Notes: generated from the letters alone by a model not told the origin. 64,000 nucleotides of DNA from an uncultured bacterium (GCA_945920215.1 CAMEJM010000001.1:124001-188000); one strand, 5' to 3'; positions 15,512 through 24,346 are shown, counted from the first letter of the stretch. A program made the numbers and translations.

Positions 15512-16260
15512 TGTTTTTTCCTCCCGAAAACACTCAGCAAAGCGAAAAGCAATTGCAAAGTTAGATAGACCATTTCAAAAGCCAAGAAGATCGCGTCGAG
15601 AACAAACGTCACCTTTTGTGCGCGGAAAAGTTTCTTCATCTTCTTCTCTTCCTGCGGGTCAAGCACGCCGAGCGCAAGGATCATTTCCTGCCCCATGGCG
15701 AGCGAACGGCTCTGCACCGACGCCGCGCACAGAGAGAGAAGGAAGGAAACGGCAACACAGGCAAGCCCGATACCACCGAAGAACAGGATGCCGGCGCCGA
15801 TGGCACCTTTTTGCGCATCCATCACCAAGCCGACCAGAAGCAGCGGCAGGAAAAGGAGCGAAAGCCAGTCGGTATAGCGGACAATGTTCAGAAGGCTCAC
15901 CCCGCGCTTTCCCTCCGCGTGCATTCGCGCCAGCGCCGCCAAGCGGCATACCGTTGCAAGCCCGGTCAGGCTTTGGCGGGCGACAAGCGCCCCCGTCAGG
16001 CAAATGGTTTTATCCGACGGACGGTAAGTATTGCCGGTGAAGAACCCCTTTGGACCGCGGTTGACCTCCACCCGCACATCGGCGATGCCGGCGTCGTTCA
16101 GAAGGACGCGCGCGTAGTCGTCGAGCGTATGAGATTCGGAAATCGGACGGAAAGAAAACCACGTCGTGATACGCCGCGCATGGGTGCGAACGGCGGCGGC
16201 AATCAGAAAGACAAGGAAAAGAAATCCCGTGAAGATTAAAAGTATCTGCCACTTTTCCAT
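15508..16260 (-). CDS. YugP-like membrane protein lacking the HEXXH zinc motif
   Basis: 250 residues. The layout follows the YugP/Zn_peptidase_2 family: N-terminal TM helix, a soluble segment with GNTYRPSDKTICLTGALV (compare the family's YDPR..LRLS), then TM helices near 130-150 and 152-180 and a C-terminal TM hairpin. Where the family has its HEXXH catalytic helix, this protein reads VCRLAALARMHAEG. No zinc-binding HEXXH is present, so it is probably an inactive relative. The assignment rests on pattern similarity alone. It is the first gene of a two-gene operon. Confidence 0.6.
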   Translation of the reverse strand: MEKWQILLIFTGFLFLVFLIAAAVRTHARRITTWFSFRPISESHTLDDYARVLLNDAGIADVRVEVNRGPKGFFTGNTYRPSDKTICLTGALVARQSLTGLATVCRLAALARMHAEGKRGVSLLNIVRYTDWLSLLFLPLLLVGLVMDAQKGAIGAGILFFGGIGLACVAVSFLLSLCAASVQSRSLAMGQEMILALGVLDPQEEKKMKKLFRAQKVTFVLDAIFLAFEMVYLTLQLLFALLSVFGRKKQ

Positions 16261-16292
16261 TGCGGACCTCCCTAATATTGTTTTCTACTGTT

Positions 16293-16321
16293 ACTATATC
16301 ATCTTTCCGGGTATCTGTCAA
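16293..16321 (-). promoter_or_regulatory. Sigma-A promoter of the YugP-like/SHOCT operon
   Basis: Minus strand: TTGACA (16316-16321), 17-nt spacer, TATAGT (16293-16298). Confidence 0.8.
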
Positions 16322-16404
16322 GGTCGCTGACGGCGCAAAGCGCCGCGTACCCGTTTGATTCCGTTTCGTGCGCCGCACTCTTTTGCAAGGCGCCGTATCA
16401 TCAA

Positions 16405-16432
16405 AGAGGCGCCGTGATTTTGCGGCGCCTCT
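16405..16432 (-). terminator. Terminator hairpin after the DUF4349 gene
   Basis: A 10-bp stem AGAGGCGCCG/CGGCGCCTCT with an 8-nt loop, 7 nt past the stop at 16440. The U-tract on the minus strand is short. Confidence 0.65.
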
Positions 16433-16439
16433 CTGTCAT

Positions 16440-17261
16440 TTACTTTTGTTTTTTCTTCCTGATATGCCGCATGATAAAGAACAGGATCAGGAAGAGGACG
16501 CCCCCTGCCAAAACGAACGGCAGAAGATAAACAAGACCGATCAGAAGATACCCGACGGCGTCGGCAAAGACCTTGAAAGCGTTGACGAACGCACGCCCGA
16601 AGCGCACAAAGAAGTTCACTTTCACCTCGTCCGCGGTATCGCAGACGCTGAGAGAGAAGACGGTATAATCCACCTCGGTCTGCAAGGCGTCGCGCAGGCG
16701 CGTGAGTTGATTGAGTTCCGCCGTAATCTCGGACAGGCGGGCTTCCACCGCGAGCCTATCGGTCGTTGAAGCAGCCTCGTCATACAGCGCGGTAACGCGG
16801 GCTTTCTCTTCCTGCAAGGTGGCGATGCGGGATTCCAAATCCACATATTCCTCCGTGACGTCCTGCTCGCTTGTGCGGCGCTCCGTCACCTCTCCCGCCG
16901 CCGCAAGGGCGTCGGAAAACGGCTTGACCTGCGTTGTCGGAATCAGCACGGAATAAGAAGCGTACCCGTCGGAATCCTCTCCGTGCGGGCGCACGTTGGA
17001 ATACGTGATCCGCCCTCCGACAGCCGCCACAGCGGCTTCAATGTCCGCCGTTGTCCGATTGAAATCCACGGTGTTCAAGGACACGGACACGGTGGTCACG
17101 ATTTTACGGCTCTCACTGGTGGTCGTATAGGCACCCCCGTCGCCTTTGGAAGCGCTGCCGCCGTTATTCGGATAGCTGCTACTTGAATCGGAGCCGCACG
17201 AAAACAACATCGCGCAGAGGGTAAGGAGGCAGAGTGCCGCAATCAAAATACGCTTTTTCAT
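16440..17261 (-). CDS. DUF4349 lipoprotein
   Basis: 273 residues. A lipoprotein signal peptide (MKKRILIA..., lipobox LFSC) is followed by a Ser/Gly-rich linker. The DUF4349 domain comes next: a beta-rich part (about 55-135), a coiled coil (about 140-200, DLESRIATLQEEKARV...) and a C-terminal TM helix with a basic cytoplasmic end. Members are membrane-anchored proteins of unknown function in many Firmicutes. The lipid anchor and the C-terminal TM helix would hold both ends at the membrane. It is a single gene with its own promoter and terminator. Confidence 0.85.
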   Translation of the reverse strand: MKKRILIAALCLLTLCAMLFSCGSDSSSSYPNNGGSASKGDGGAYTTTSESRKIVTTVSVSLNTVDFNRTTADIEAAVAAVGGRITYSNVRPHGEDSDGYASYSVLIPTTQVKPFSDALAAAGEVTERRTSEQDVTEEYVDLESRIATLQEEKARVTALYDEAASTTDRLAVEARLSEITAELNQLTRLRDALQTEVDYTVFSLSVCDTADEVKVNFFVRFGRAFVNAFKVFADAVGYLLIGLVYLLPFVLAGGVLFLILFFIMRHIRKKKQK

Positions 17262-17291
17262 CGCTGAGTTCCCCCGTTCTGTTCTGACTTC

Positions 17292-17320
17292 ATTATACAG
17301 TCCTCTCCCCGCTCTGTCAA
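17292..17320 (-). promoter_or_regulatory. Consensus sigma-A promoter of the DUF4349 gene
   Basis: Minus strand: TTGACA (17315-17320), 17-nt spacer, TATAAT (17292-17297). Confidence 0.88.
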
Positions 17321-17422
17321 CACGGCGCTTTCATACCGGGCGGCGGCGAAACAGAGTGGTTAGACGCACCGAGAAAAAACTGCTTCTTATACAAATATTT
17401 ACATTCCAAATGAATACACGCG

Positions 17423-17451
17423 TTGCAATCCGCCCAACAATATGCTACAAT
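17423..17451 (+). promoter_or_regulatory. Sigma-A promoter of the plsY-tsaE-tsaB-rpiB operon
   Basis: TTGCAA (17423-17428), 17-nt spacer, TACAAT (17446-17451), about 35 nt before the plsY start. Confidence 0.75.
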
Positions 17452-17492
17452 AAGCGTATGAAAACCGCGGCACAGCCGCCTGTGAGGGTCAT

Positions 17493-18332
17493 ATGTCCGA
17501 ATTTCTGAACACCGGTATTTATCAGCGCCTTTGCCGGGCGTTGACCGTTACCACCGACGCCGGGGCGATCGGTCTGTATTTGGCTTTTCTGTTTCTCTGC
17601 CTGCTGGTGCCTTACCTGCTCGGCAGCATCAATTCCGCGCTGATCGTCTCGCGGCTCCTGTACCATGACGACATCCGCCGCCACGGCAGCGGCAACGGCG
17701 GCACCACCAATATGCTGCGTATTTACGGCGTGAAAGCGGCGCTCCTGACATTTTTCGGAGACGTGCTGAAAACCGCGCTCTCGGTTCTGTTTGCCTTTTG
17801 TATGCTCGGCGCGGGCTGGGTCGGGCACGGCTTTGCCCTCAATGCGTCCGCTTATCTTGCCGGACTGTTCTGCATTTTGGGACACATTTTCCCGATCTAC
17901 TACCGATTCCGCGGCGGAAAAGGCGTCCTTTGCACCGCAGTGGTTATCGGTATGCTTTCCCCGTGGGTGTTGCTGATCGAAGTCGTCATTTTCGTTGCGA
18001 CCGTGGCGATCACCAAATATGTCTCGGTCGGCTCCATGCTCTGCGCCGCCGTATATCCTCTCTTTTACTCCGCCTTGATCCGCGCGCTGTTCAGCTCCAC
18101 TGCGCCGGGCGGAATCATTCTGCTGATATTCACCATTGCCGCGCTGCTTCTCTGGAAGCACCGCCCCAATTTCCAACGGCTGCGCAACCACGAAGAATCG
18201 CGCATATCCTTCCGCCGCCCGGCGCCTGCCGGCGAACAGGAAATCGCCGCCCCGCCCAAGGACGAAAACCGCGATGAACAAAACAACGAAAGCGCCGACG
18301 GCGGCTCCGACAGAGAGGGGCGCGACGCATGA
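17493..18332 (+). CDS. plsY: Acyl-phosphate glycerol-3-phosphate acyltransferase PlsY
   Basis: 279 residues. This integral membrane enzyme transfers the acyl group from acyl-phosphate to glycerol-3-phosphate, the first step of phospholipid synthesis. All three family motifs are seen: GSINSA, HGSGNGGTTN and GHIFPIYYRFRGGKG. It is longer than a typical PlsY (about 200 residues) because of an N-terminal extension of about 30 residues and a hydrophilic, charged C-terminal tail (about 235-279). GAGGG precedes the start. The stop overlaps the next start by 4 nt. Confidence 0.92.
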   Translation: MSEFLNTGIYQRLCRALTVTTDAGAIGLYLAFLFLCLLVPYLLGSINSALIVSRLLYHDDIRRHGSGNGGTTNMLRIYGVKAALLTFFGDVLKTALSVLFAFCMLGAGWVGHGFALNASAYLAGLFCILGHIFPIYYRFRGGKGVLCTAVVIGMLSPWVLLIEVVIFVATVAITKYVSVGSMLCAAVYPLFYSALIRALFSSTAPGGIILLIFTIAALLLWKHRPNFQRLRNHEESRISFRRPAPAGEQEIAAPPKDENRDEQNNESADGGSDREGRDA

Positions 18333-19546
18333 GTATCCAACCGACGGAGGAACTGCTCTCCTTATGCGTGCGCGCCGCGGAAAGCGAAACGCTGCGCAAG
18401 TTGACTTTCTCCAAGCCTGCGGGCGACGCCCCGCTCCGCATTACCGCGCGGCTTTCCCTTGTGCGTGGCAAACGCATTTTAGCCTGCGAGGAAACCCACC
18501 CCGGCGGAAAGGTGAGGCACACCGCCGCGGCTTTTGAGGGACTTCCCGCTTTTCTTACTCCTCTGATTGCCTCTTACGGGCAAATCAACCTCTCTACCGG
18601 CGCGGGAGACGCGGAGTTCCGCCGCTCCAAAAAGGGCAAGGAGACCCTGATTGGCGCCGCGCCGCTGTCACGCAAACTGGCGGGCGAGAAAACCGGCTTT
18701 GAAACCTTTGTGGAAAATCTCGACCGGCAGAAGAACTATTTTTTAACCGGGAAAGAGCCTTTCTTACATCTTCTCGGCATTTCCGACGCCACCGGGCGCG
18801 TCCGTGACAAAAAGCAAGGCAAGTACCGACAGATCAACCGTTTTCTCGAACACATTGACGAGTTGTATTCGGTTCTGCCGCCCGACGGCACGCTGCATAT
18901 ATACGACCTCTGCTGCGGCAAAAGTTATCTGAGTTTTGCCGTGTACTATTTCCTGCACGACCTGCGTGGACGCGACGTCGATATGCTGTGCATGGACCTC
19001 AAGGAAGACGTGATACGGGAATGCGCCGTCTGGGCGCGCGAAGCCGGCTTTGACGGAATGCGATTTGCGGCGGGCGACATCCGCGAAACGCCGCGCGACA
19101 TCACCCCCGACCTCGTCATTTCCCTGCACGCCTGCGACATTGCGACCGACATTGTTCTGGATACCGCGGCCGCGCTGGGGGCGAAGGTCATTCTCTCCAC
19201 GCCCTGCTGCCACCGCTACTTAAACGACCGCATTCATATGCCCTCCCTGGAATTTGTCACACGCTATCCCCATCTGCGCGGCAAACTCTGCGAAGCGCTG
19301 ACCGAGGGCATCCGTCTCGCGCGCCTGCGGGCAGCGGGCTATACCGTTGCCGCACTCGAGCTGACCGACCCGGACGACACCCCGAAAAATACCCTGTTGC
19401 GCGCGGTGCGGCGGGAGAACTTCCGCCCGGACTCCCCGGAGGGAGCGCGTCTGAGTGCGGAATATGAGGGAATCCTGCATTTGGTGCTCGGGGAGGATAT
19501 TTCGGGTTATCTCAAAGAAATCAGACCGGAGGCGTCCGCGACATGA
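18329..19546 (+). CDS. Class I SAM-dependent methyltransferase (Methyltransf_32-like)
   Basis: 405 residues. A poorly conserved N-terminal region (1-150) precedes a Rossmann methyltransferase: IYDLCCGKSYLSF is motif I (about 190-203), MLCMDLKED the acidic loop, and LVISLHACDIATD the motif IV region, followed by STPCCHRYL. The HACD...CCHR pattern is typical of the Methyltransf_32 group, whose eukaryotic members include METTL25. The substrate is unknown. It overlaps plsY and tsaE by 4 nt each, which ties its expression to them; a link to translation is conceivable from tsaE/tsaB but unproven. Confidence 0.85.
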   Translation: MSIQPTEELLSLCVRAAESETLRKLTFSKPAGDAPLRITARLSLVRGKRILACEETHPGGKVRHTAAAFEGLPAFLTPLIASYGQINLSTGAGDAEFRRSKKGKETLIGAAPLSRKLAGEKTGFETFVENLDRQKNYFLTGKEPFLHLLGISDATGRVRDKKQGKYRQINRFLEHIDELYSVLPPDGTLHIYDLCCGKSYLSFAVYYFLHDLRGRDVDMLCMDLKEDVIRECAVWAREAGFDGMRFAAGDIRETPRDITPDLVISLHACDIATDIVLDTAAALGAKVILSTPCCHRYLNDRIHMPSLEFVTRYPHLRGKLCEALTEGIRLARLRAAGYTVAALELTDPDDTPKNTLLRAVRRENFRPDSPEGARLSAEYEGILHLVLGEDISGYLKEIRPEASAT

Positions 19547-19986
19547 CCGAACAGTTCTTTCATACTGCTTCTTCCGCCGAAACCGAAGCGCTTGGGGAAC
19601 GGCTTGCCAAAGCCCTGATCCTGACGGGCACCCGCCGCGCTTTTGTTGCCATGTACGGAGAGATGGGCGTCGGAAAGACGGCATTTGCGCGCGGGTTCGG
19701 CAGGGCGCTCGGAGCGGAGCAAGTGAAAAGCCCGACCTATACCGTCGTCAGTGAACACCGCGGCACCCCCGTCCCTCTCTTTCACTTTGATATGTACCGC
19801 ATCGCCGACGCGGACGACCTGGCTTCCATCGGCTATGACGATTACCTTGCGCGCGACGGCTATATTCTGTGCGAATGGAGCGAGCGCATCGCACAGGACA
19901 TCCCCGCGGACGCGGTGACCGTCCGCATGGAACGCTGCCATCAGACGGAAGAACGGAACATTTTCATAGGAGGCATTTCTCTGTGA
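19543..19986 (+). CDS. tsaE: tRNA threonylcarbamoyladenosine biosynthesis ATPase TsaE
   Basis: 147 residues, normal length. It has Walker A GEMGVGKT (about 40-47), SPTYTVV, the FHFDMYR motif and a C-terminal CEWSERI, all typical of TsaE. TsaE works with TsaB and TsaD to place t6A at position 37 of ANN-decoding tRNAs. It overlaps the methyltransferase by 4 nt. Its stop overlaps the GTG start of tsaB (GTGA). tsaD is not in this window. Confidence 0.94.
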   Translation: MTEQFFHTASSAETEALGERLAKALILTGTRRAFVAMYGEMGVGKTAFARGFGRALGAEQVKSPTYTVVSEHRGTPVPLFHFDMYRIADADDLASIGYDDYLARDGYILCEWSERIAQDIPADAVTVRMERCHQTEERNIFIGGISL

Positions 19987-20705
19987 ACATACTTGCATTG
20001 GATTCCACCGCTGTCGCCGCTTCCTGCGCGGTGGCGCGCGACGCGCATACTCTGGCGGAGTTTACAGCCGACAACGGTCTGACACACAGCGAGCTGCTGC
20101 TCCCGATGGCGGAAGCCGCCATGCACGCCTCGCACTTGGACGTGACGGATATCGACCTGTTTGCCTGCACGGTGGGGCCCGGTTCCTTTACCGGGGTACG
20201 CATCGGCGTTGCGACGGTGAAAGGGCTGGCGTTCGGCACCGGGAAACGCTGCGCCGCCGTCTCCACGCTGGAGGCGCTGGCGGAGAATCTGGCGCCGCTC
20301 CCCGGCTTGTACTGCGCCGTGATGGACGCCCGCCGCGGGCAGGTCTACAACGCCCTGTTTGAATGGCGGGACGGCGCGCTGCGCCGCCTCTGCCCCGACC
20401 GCGCCATTTCCCTCTCCGACCTTGGGCGGGAACTGCGCGAGAAATACGAGGGCGTCAAGGTCTATCTCGCGGGGGACGGCTACGACATTGCCTATAACGC
20501 ATTCTCCGACACGGGCATCCGTCTGATGGTCACCCCCGTCGGGCTGCGCCTGCAAAGCGCGGCGGCGGTTGCCCGCTGCGCCCTCCGCTTAGCCGAAGCG
20601 GGCGCGACAGTCTCCGACTCGGCATTGGTGCCGATCTATCTGCGCCTTCCGCAGGCGGAGCGCGATCGCCTTGCCAAAGAGGCGACAGAGCGGAAAGACA
20701 ACTGA
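19983..20705 (+). CDS. tsaB: tRNA threonylcarbamoyladenosine biosynthesis protein TsaB
   Basis: 240 residues. The actin-like fold opening (ILALDSTAVAASCAVA), HSELLLP and the signature TVGPGSFTGVRIGVATVKGLA are those of TsaB, the partner that stabilises TsaD. The start is the GTG at 19983, overlapping the tsaE stop: the family N-terminus begins there, and GGAGG lies 8 nt upstream (19970-19974). The frame is open further upstream to 19869 but only inside tsaE. rpiB follows after 32 nt. Confidence 0.93.
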   Translation: MNILALDSTAVAASCAVARDAHTLAEFTADNGLTHSELLLPMAEAAMHASHLDVTDIDLFACTVGPGSFTGVRIGVATVKGLAFGTGKRCAAVSTLEALAENLAPLPGLYCAVMDARRGQVYNALFEWRDGALRRLCPDRAISLSDLGRELREKYEGVKVYLAGDGYDIAYNAFSDTGIRLMVTPVGLRLQSAAAVARCALRLAEAGATVSDSALVPIYLRLPQAERDRLAKEATERKDN

Positions 20706-20737
20706 AATCAAACTATATCAACAACGAGGATAAAAAT

Positions 20738-21196
20738 ATGAAAAAGAGAAACATCTATATCGGCGCGGACTCAGCAGGCTATTCCCTCAAGGAGGAACTG
20801 AAACGGCATTTGCAGGAACTGGGCTATGACGTGCAGGACATGGGCACCGACTCCACCGCCTCTTGCCATTACCCGGTCTTCGCCTCCGCGGTCTGCGAAA
20901 AGGTACAGGCGGCGCCGGACGATACTTTCGGGATTCTGATCTGCGGCACCGGTATCGGCATGAGTATGTGCGCCAACAAATACAGAGGGGTGCGCGCCGC
21001 CGTATGCTCCGACACCTATTCCGCCCGTCTGACCCGTATGCACAACAACGCCAACGTCCTCTGCATGGGCGCGCGCGTCATCGGTCCCTGCCTTGCGCAG
21101 GATATTCTGGATTCCTTCCTCGCGGCAGAGTTTGAGGGCGGACGGCATCAGACGCGTCTCGACATGATGACCGAAATTGAGAATAAGCAGAAGTAA
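20738..21196 (+). CDS. rpiB: Ribose-5-phosphate isomerase B (RpiB/LacAB family)
   Basis: 152 residues, typical length. The N-terminal IYIGADSAGYSLK, the catalytic Cys near residue 69 (CGTGIGMSMCANK) and HNNANVLCMGARV match RpiB, which interconverts ribulose-5-phosphate and ribose-5-phosphate. Related LacA/LacB subunits act on galactose-6-phosphate, but no partner subunit is nearby, so RpiB is preferred. It is last in the plsY operon, with repeat element B immediately downstream. Confidence 0.9.
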   Translation: MKKRNIYIGADSAGYSLKEELKRHLQELGYDVQDMGTDSTASCHYPVFASAVCEKVQAAPDDTFGILICGTGIGMSMCANKYRGVRAAVCSDTYSARLTRMHNNANVLCMGARVIGPCLAQDILDSFLAAEFEGGRHQTRLDMMTEIENKQK

Positions 21197-21209
21197 TTAT
21201 CCGCAAGCA

Positions 21210-21549
21210 AAAAAGAGGTTCCCCGAGTGGCGTAGCGATAGGAATTTATCGCTACGCCACAACTATATTTGCCTTGCGGCAAGCGATATGCCTTCGGCGC
21301 GATAGTTTGCTGAAAGCAAAGTGATATTTTCCCTATCGGGAAAGTGAAGGCAAATATAATATCACTTCGGCTGAAAGCCGAAATATCTCTTTCACCGCAG
21401 GTGAAAATATCTCTGTTTGCGACAGCAAACAATATCATATAACTCAAAAAGCTCACTTCCTTGCATTGCAAGGTATCGTGAGCTTTTCTTATCTTTCTTA
21501 TTCTTGTGGTATTTCACTGACGGGAACACCCTCGTCGGAACCTCTTTTT
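21210..21549 (-). repeat. Hairpin-array element B, enclosed by terminator-like outer stem
   Basis: Outer arms 21210-21222 and 21537-21549 pair over 13 bp (AAAAAGAGGTTCC/GGAACCTCTTTTT), with A and T runs as in a bidirectional terminator. The terminal hairpin GTGGCGTAGCGATA (21227-21260) is at the left and the first hairpin AAAGCTCAC/GTGAGCTTT (21447-21487) at the right, so the element points to the minus strand. Between them are hairpins such as TTGCC/GGCAA, TTTGCTG/AGCAAA, TTTCCC/GGGAAA, TTCGGCTG/CAGCCGAA and TTTCACC/GGTGAAA with GATAT linkers. It lies between convergent rpiB and mecA. Confidence 0.87.
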
Positions 21550-21575
21550 GTCACCCCGTGACAGGCGGTCGGCTT

Positions 21576-22148
21576 TCATGCCAGCCGCGCCATGCGCGCC
21601 ACCGCGTCCCCCTGCGCAATGGGGCGGGCGTGCTCCGCTAAGACGGTGAGCGCCATGGGCGACCTCTCCCGCGTGCCGTATTCTTCGATGAAAGAGAGTT
21701 CATCCAAGCCGTCTCCGCCCGCGCTGCGGCTCTCTAAAATCAGGAACCATCTGCCGTCATCGCCCACCCACACCTCGGACGGGCGCGAATAGGTATGGTG
21801 GGCGAGTTCCCTGCAAACCTCCAGCATTTCCGAAAGCGCGTCAAAGACGTAGAGAGTTTTGACATACCGCGCCCCTGCCGACGTGCGCATCACGGGCGGC
21901 GCCGGCGGCATTTTACTGACATAAAGTTCACACCCTCCGTCGTCGCTCTGCCAGATCTGCACCAGCACCCGATCTCCCGTGGCGTCGAAGCCGCAGCGCT
22001 CCTTGACGTCGGCAAAAAGGCGCCAGATAGCGCGGCGCCCCTCTGTCGTGTCATAATCCTCCCCGTCAAAATCCAAACCGTAGGTCTCCATATCCGCGGG
22101 GGTGAGCGTCACTTTCAGCTTGCTTTCGCTTATCACAATCAATTCCAT
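21576..22148 (-). CDS. mecA: Adaptor protein MecA
   Basis: 190 residues. The N-terminus MELIVISESKLKVTLTPADM and the region around GFDATGDRVLVQIW match the substrate-binding N-terminal domain of MecA. The C-terminal half (VFDALSEMLEVCREL, EYGTR) matches the ClpC-binding domain. MecA delivers regulators such as ComK to ClpCP and serves as a general ClpC adaptor. The frame is open to an ATG at 22187, but the family start is the ATG at 22148. GGAGG lies about 13 nt upstream, a longer spacing than usual. Confidence 0.82.
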   Translation of the reverse strand: MELIVISESKLKVTLTPADMETYGLDFDGEDYDTTEGRRAIWRLFADVKERCGFDATGDRVLVQIWQSDDGGCELYVSKMPPAPPVMRTSAGARYVKTLYVFDALSEMLEVCRELAHHTYSRPSEVWVGDDGRWFLILESRSAGGDGLDELSFIEEYGTRERSPMALTVLAEHARPIAQGDAVARMARLA

Positions 22149-22284
22149 CTTTATGTATCTCCCTCCGTCCCGAAGCGCGTCCCGCACAGGGAAAAGTCCA
22201 CCGCCGACGGGTAGTTACTACCATTATACTCGAAGAGCTTGGAAAGAGGAACCGTGAATCACCGGCAAGAAAGGCAAATAACGG

Positions 22285-22310
22285 GTGTGGGGAGTCCCCC
22301 TTCCCCACAC
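22285..22310. other. Strong hairpin of unknown role
   Basis: A 9-bp stem GTGTGGGGA/TCCCCACAC with an 8-nt loop lies between repeat element C and mecA. A TATAAT (minus strand, 22223-22228) downstream of it may be the mecA -10; no good -35 is visible. Confidence 0.4.
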
Positions 22311-22359
22311 TTTCCATTCTTCTCAGAAGATACCTGCGGGGACCCCCTCCCAAAAACAG

Positions 22360-22696
22360 AAAGGCGCCCCCGAAAGTGAGATTTCCATAGGGAAATTCCA
22401 AGCAAATATAAAATATAAAAAGAAAAATAGCCCACGATACCTTACAAAGCAAGGCAACGGGCTATTTTAATGATATTGTTTGCTCCGCAAACAGTGAAAT
22501 TTTTCACCTGCGGTGAAAAGTGATATTTTGACTTGCAGTCAAAGTGATATGATATTTGCCTTATCTTCTCTTTCAGAGAGAAATATAACTTTGCGTAAGC
22601 AAAATATCGCGCCGGCAGGCATATCACTTGCCGTCAGGCAAATATCGTTGCGGCGCAGCAATAGGGAATATTGCTGCGCCGCTAAAGGGCGCCTTT
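22360..22696 (+). repeat. Hairpin-array element C, enclosed by terminator-like outer stem
   Basis: Outer arms 22360-22369 and 22687-22696 pair over 10 bp (AAAGGCGCCC/GGGCGCCTTT). The first hairpin is AAATAGCCC/GGGCTATTT (about 22424-22467) and the terminal hairpin GCGGCGCAGCAATA (22650-22682). In between: TGTTTGC/GCAAACA, TTTCACC/GGTGAAA, TTTTGACT/AGTCAAA, TCTCTTT/AGAGAGA, TTTGC/GCAAA, TTGCC/GGCAA. It lies 40 nt past the cysS stop, in the position of the cysS terminator, but in the opposite orientation to cysS. Confidence 0.87.
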
Positions 22697-22736
22697 TCAT
22701 AATGAATGCCGGCGAAAATGAGATGAGCCGCGGGAA

Positions 22737-24158
22737 TCAGCCGACGGTATAGGTGGTGCCGTTCGGCGTATCCGTCAGGGTCACGCCCTGCGCGGCAAGT
22801 TCGGCGCGGATACGGTCCGCTTCGGCGTAATTCTTGGCTTTCTTGGCTTCGGCACGGGCGGCTATGGCAGCTTCGATGCTTGCCGCATCGAGAGCGCCGC
22901 TCTGCGTCTGCGCCGGCTTTTTTTCTTCGGCGGCGGGAGCCGTCAGATCAAGGGCGAGCACCCTGTCGAAATCCTCAATCAAAGCCAGTTTGGTGGTGGC
23001 GTTGACGGGCGCTTTCAGCACGTCGTACACCGCCGTAATCGCCAAAGAGGTATTGATATCGTTATCCAGCGCCGCGCAGAAAGCGGCTTTCAAGGGCGCG
23101 GCACCCGCCTCGTCGTACGCTTCTCCAGCGACGGGGGTCAGGGCGGCAATCTTGGCTTTCAGCTTGCGGTAAGCCACCGCGGCGTTATCCAGGTTTTCAT
23201 AAGTGAAAACAAGGGATTTGCGGTAATGGGACTGGAGGCAGAAATAACGGTATTCCAACGGGTCATACCCTTTGCTCTCCAAGAGAGAAACGGTCAGAAA
23301 TTCCCCTTTGGACTTGCTCATTTTGCCGCTTGCGGTATTGAGATGCAGCACATGGAACCAATAGGAGCACCACGGATGACCGACATATGCCTCGCTCTGC
23401 GCAATTTCGTTTGTGTGGTGCGGGAAAGCGTTGTCGATCCCGCCGCAGTGAATATCGAGATATTCGCCGAGATACTTCATGGAAATGCAGGAGCATTCGA
23501 TATGCCAGCCGGGATACCCCAGCCCCCACGGGCTGTTCCATTTCAGTTCTTGGTTGTCAAATTTGGATTTGGTGAACCACAGGACAAAATCCGCCTGATT
23601 GCGCTTGTTGCGGTCCTCCTCCACGCCGTCCCGCACACCGACGGCAAGATCCTCCTCGCGGAAGCCGTGGAACACATAGTATTTCTCCAGTTTGGAGGTA
23701 TCGAAATAAATGTTTCCGCCCGCCTGATAGGCATACCCCTTCTCAAGCAGAGAAGAAATCACGCGGATAAAGTCCTCTATGCACCCCGTGGCGGGCTGCA
23801 CGTGGTCGGGGGTGCGGATGCGGAGCTTCCTGCAATCCTCGAAGAAAGCGTCGGTGTAATACTTTGCAATCTCCAGAACGGTTTTGTGCTCCCGCTTTGC
23901 CCCTTGGAGCATCTTATCCTCACCCGTGTCGGTATCGCCCGTCAGGTGTCCCACGTCCGTAATGTTCATCACGCGGGTCACGTCGTAACCCGCATAGCGC
24001 AGATACCTGTCGAGAATATCCTCCATGATATAGGTACGCAGGTTACCGATATGCGCGAAATGGTAGACGGTGGGTCCGCAGGTGTACATCCCGACCTTGC
24101 CGGGGGTGTGCGGGACAAACTCTTCTTTTTTATGCGTGAGGGAATTATAAAGCTGCAT
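22737..24158 (-). CDS. cysS: Cysteinyl-tRNA synthetase
   Basis: 473 residues, normal length. Class I synthetase motifs HIGN and KMSKS are present, with the zinc-binding residues of CysRS (YTCGPTVY, HIECSC and the downstream PHHTNEIAQSE). The frame is open 38 codons further upstream, but the family N-terminus MQLYNSLTHKKEEF and the promoter position (start near 24191) place the start at 24158. The leader is short and there is no T-box. The C-terminal anticodon domain contains an Ala/Lys/Glu-rich stretch. Confidence 0.94.
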   Translation of the reverse strand: MQLYNSLTHKKEEFVPHTPGKVGMYTCGPTVYHFAHIGNLRTYIMEDILDRYLRYAGYDVTRVMNITDVGHLTGDTDTGEDKMLQGAKREHKTVLEIAKYYTDAFFEDCRKLRIRTPDHVQPATGCIEDFIRVISSLLEKGYAYQAGGNIYFDTSKLEKYYVFHGFREEDLAVGVRDGVEEDRNKRNQADFVLWFTKSKFDNQELKWNSPWGLGYPGWHIECSCISMKYLGEYLDIHCGGIDNAFPHHTNEIAQSEAYVGHPWCSYWFHVLHLNTASGKMSKSKGEFLTVSLLESKGYDPLEYRYFCLQSHYRKSLVFTYENLDNAAVAYRKLKAKIAALTPVAGEAYDEAGAAPLKAAFCAALDNDINTSLAITAVYDVLKAPVNATTKLALIEDFDRVLALDLTAPAAEEKKPAQTQSGALDAASIEAAIAARAEAKKAKNYAEADRIRAELAAQGVTLTDTPNGTTYTVG

Positions 24159-24197
24159 ATTTCGCTCCCGATCAACAACCGATTGATTTAGGAGAAT

Positions 24198-24226
24198 ATT
24201 ATAGTATGTTCCGCGCGTTTTGTCAA
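24198..24226 (-). promoter_or_regulatory. Consensus sigma-A promoter of cysS
   Basis: Minus strand: TTGACA (24221-24226), 17-nt spacer, TATAAT (24198-24203). Confidence 0.9.
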
Positions 24227-24317
24227 GCCGAGGCGCCCTCGTATCGGGGGGCGTCGCTTTTTTCTCTTTCACGGCGAAAAAAGAAACTTCGGGGAGAAGA
24301 AAAAGGCGGCGCCGACT

Positions 24318-24346
24318 CTTGTTTTTCGGTTTGTATTTTAGTATAA
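24318..24346 (+). promoter_or_regulatory. Probable promoter of the ftsK operon
   Basis: TTGTTT (24318-24323), 17-nt spacer, perfect TATAAT (24341-24346), about 50 nt before the ftsK start. Confidence 0.65.

Noticed and set aside
14393..15568. 391-codon plus-strand frame starting in element A
   Set aside because: It crosses the repeat and lies antisense to the SHOCT membrane protein; no domain is recognisable.
22188..22359. T-box or other riboswitch upstream of mecA or cysS
   Set aside because: No T-box sequence is present; only a simple hairpin at 22285-22310 is seen, and the cysS leader is only about 33 nt.
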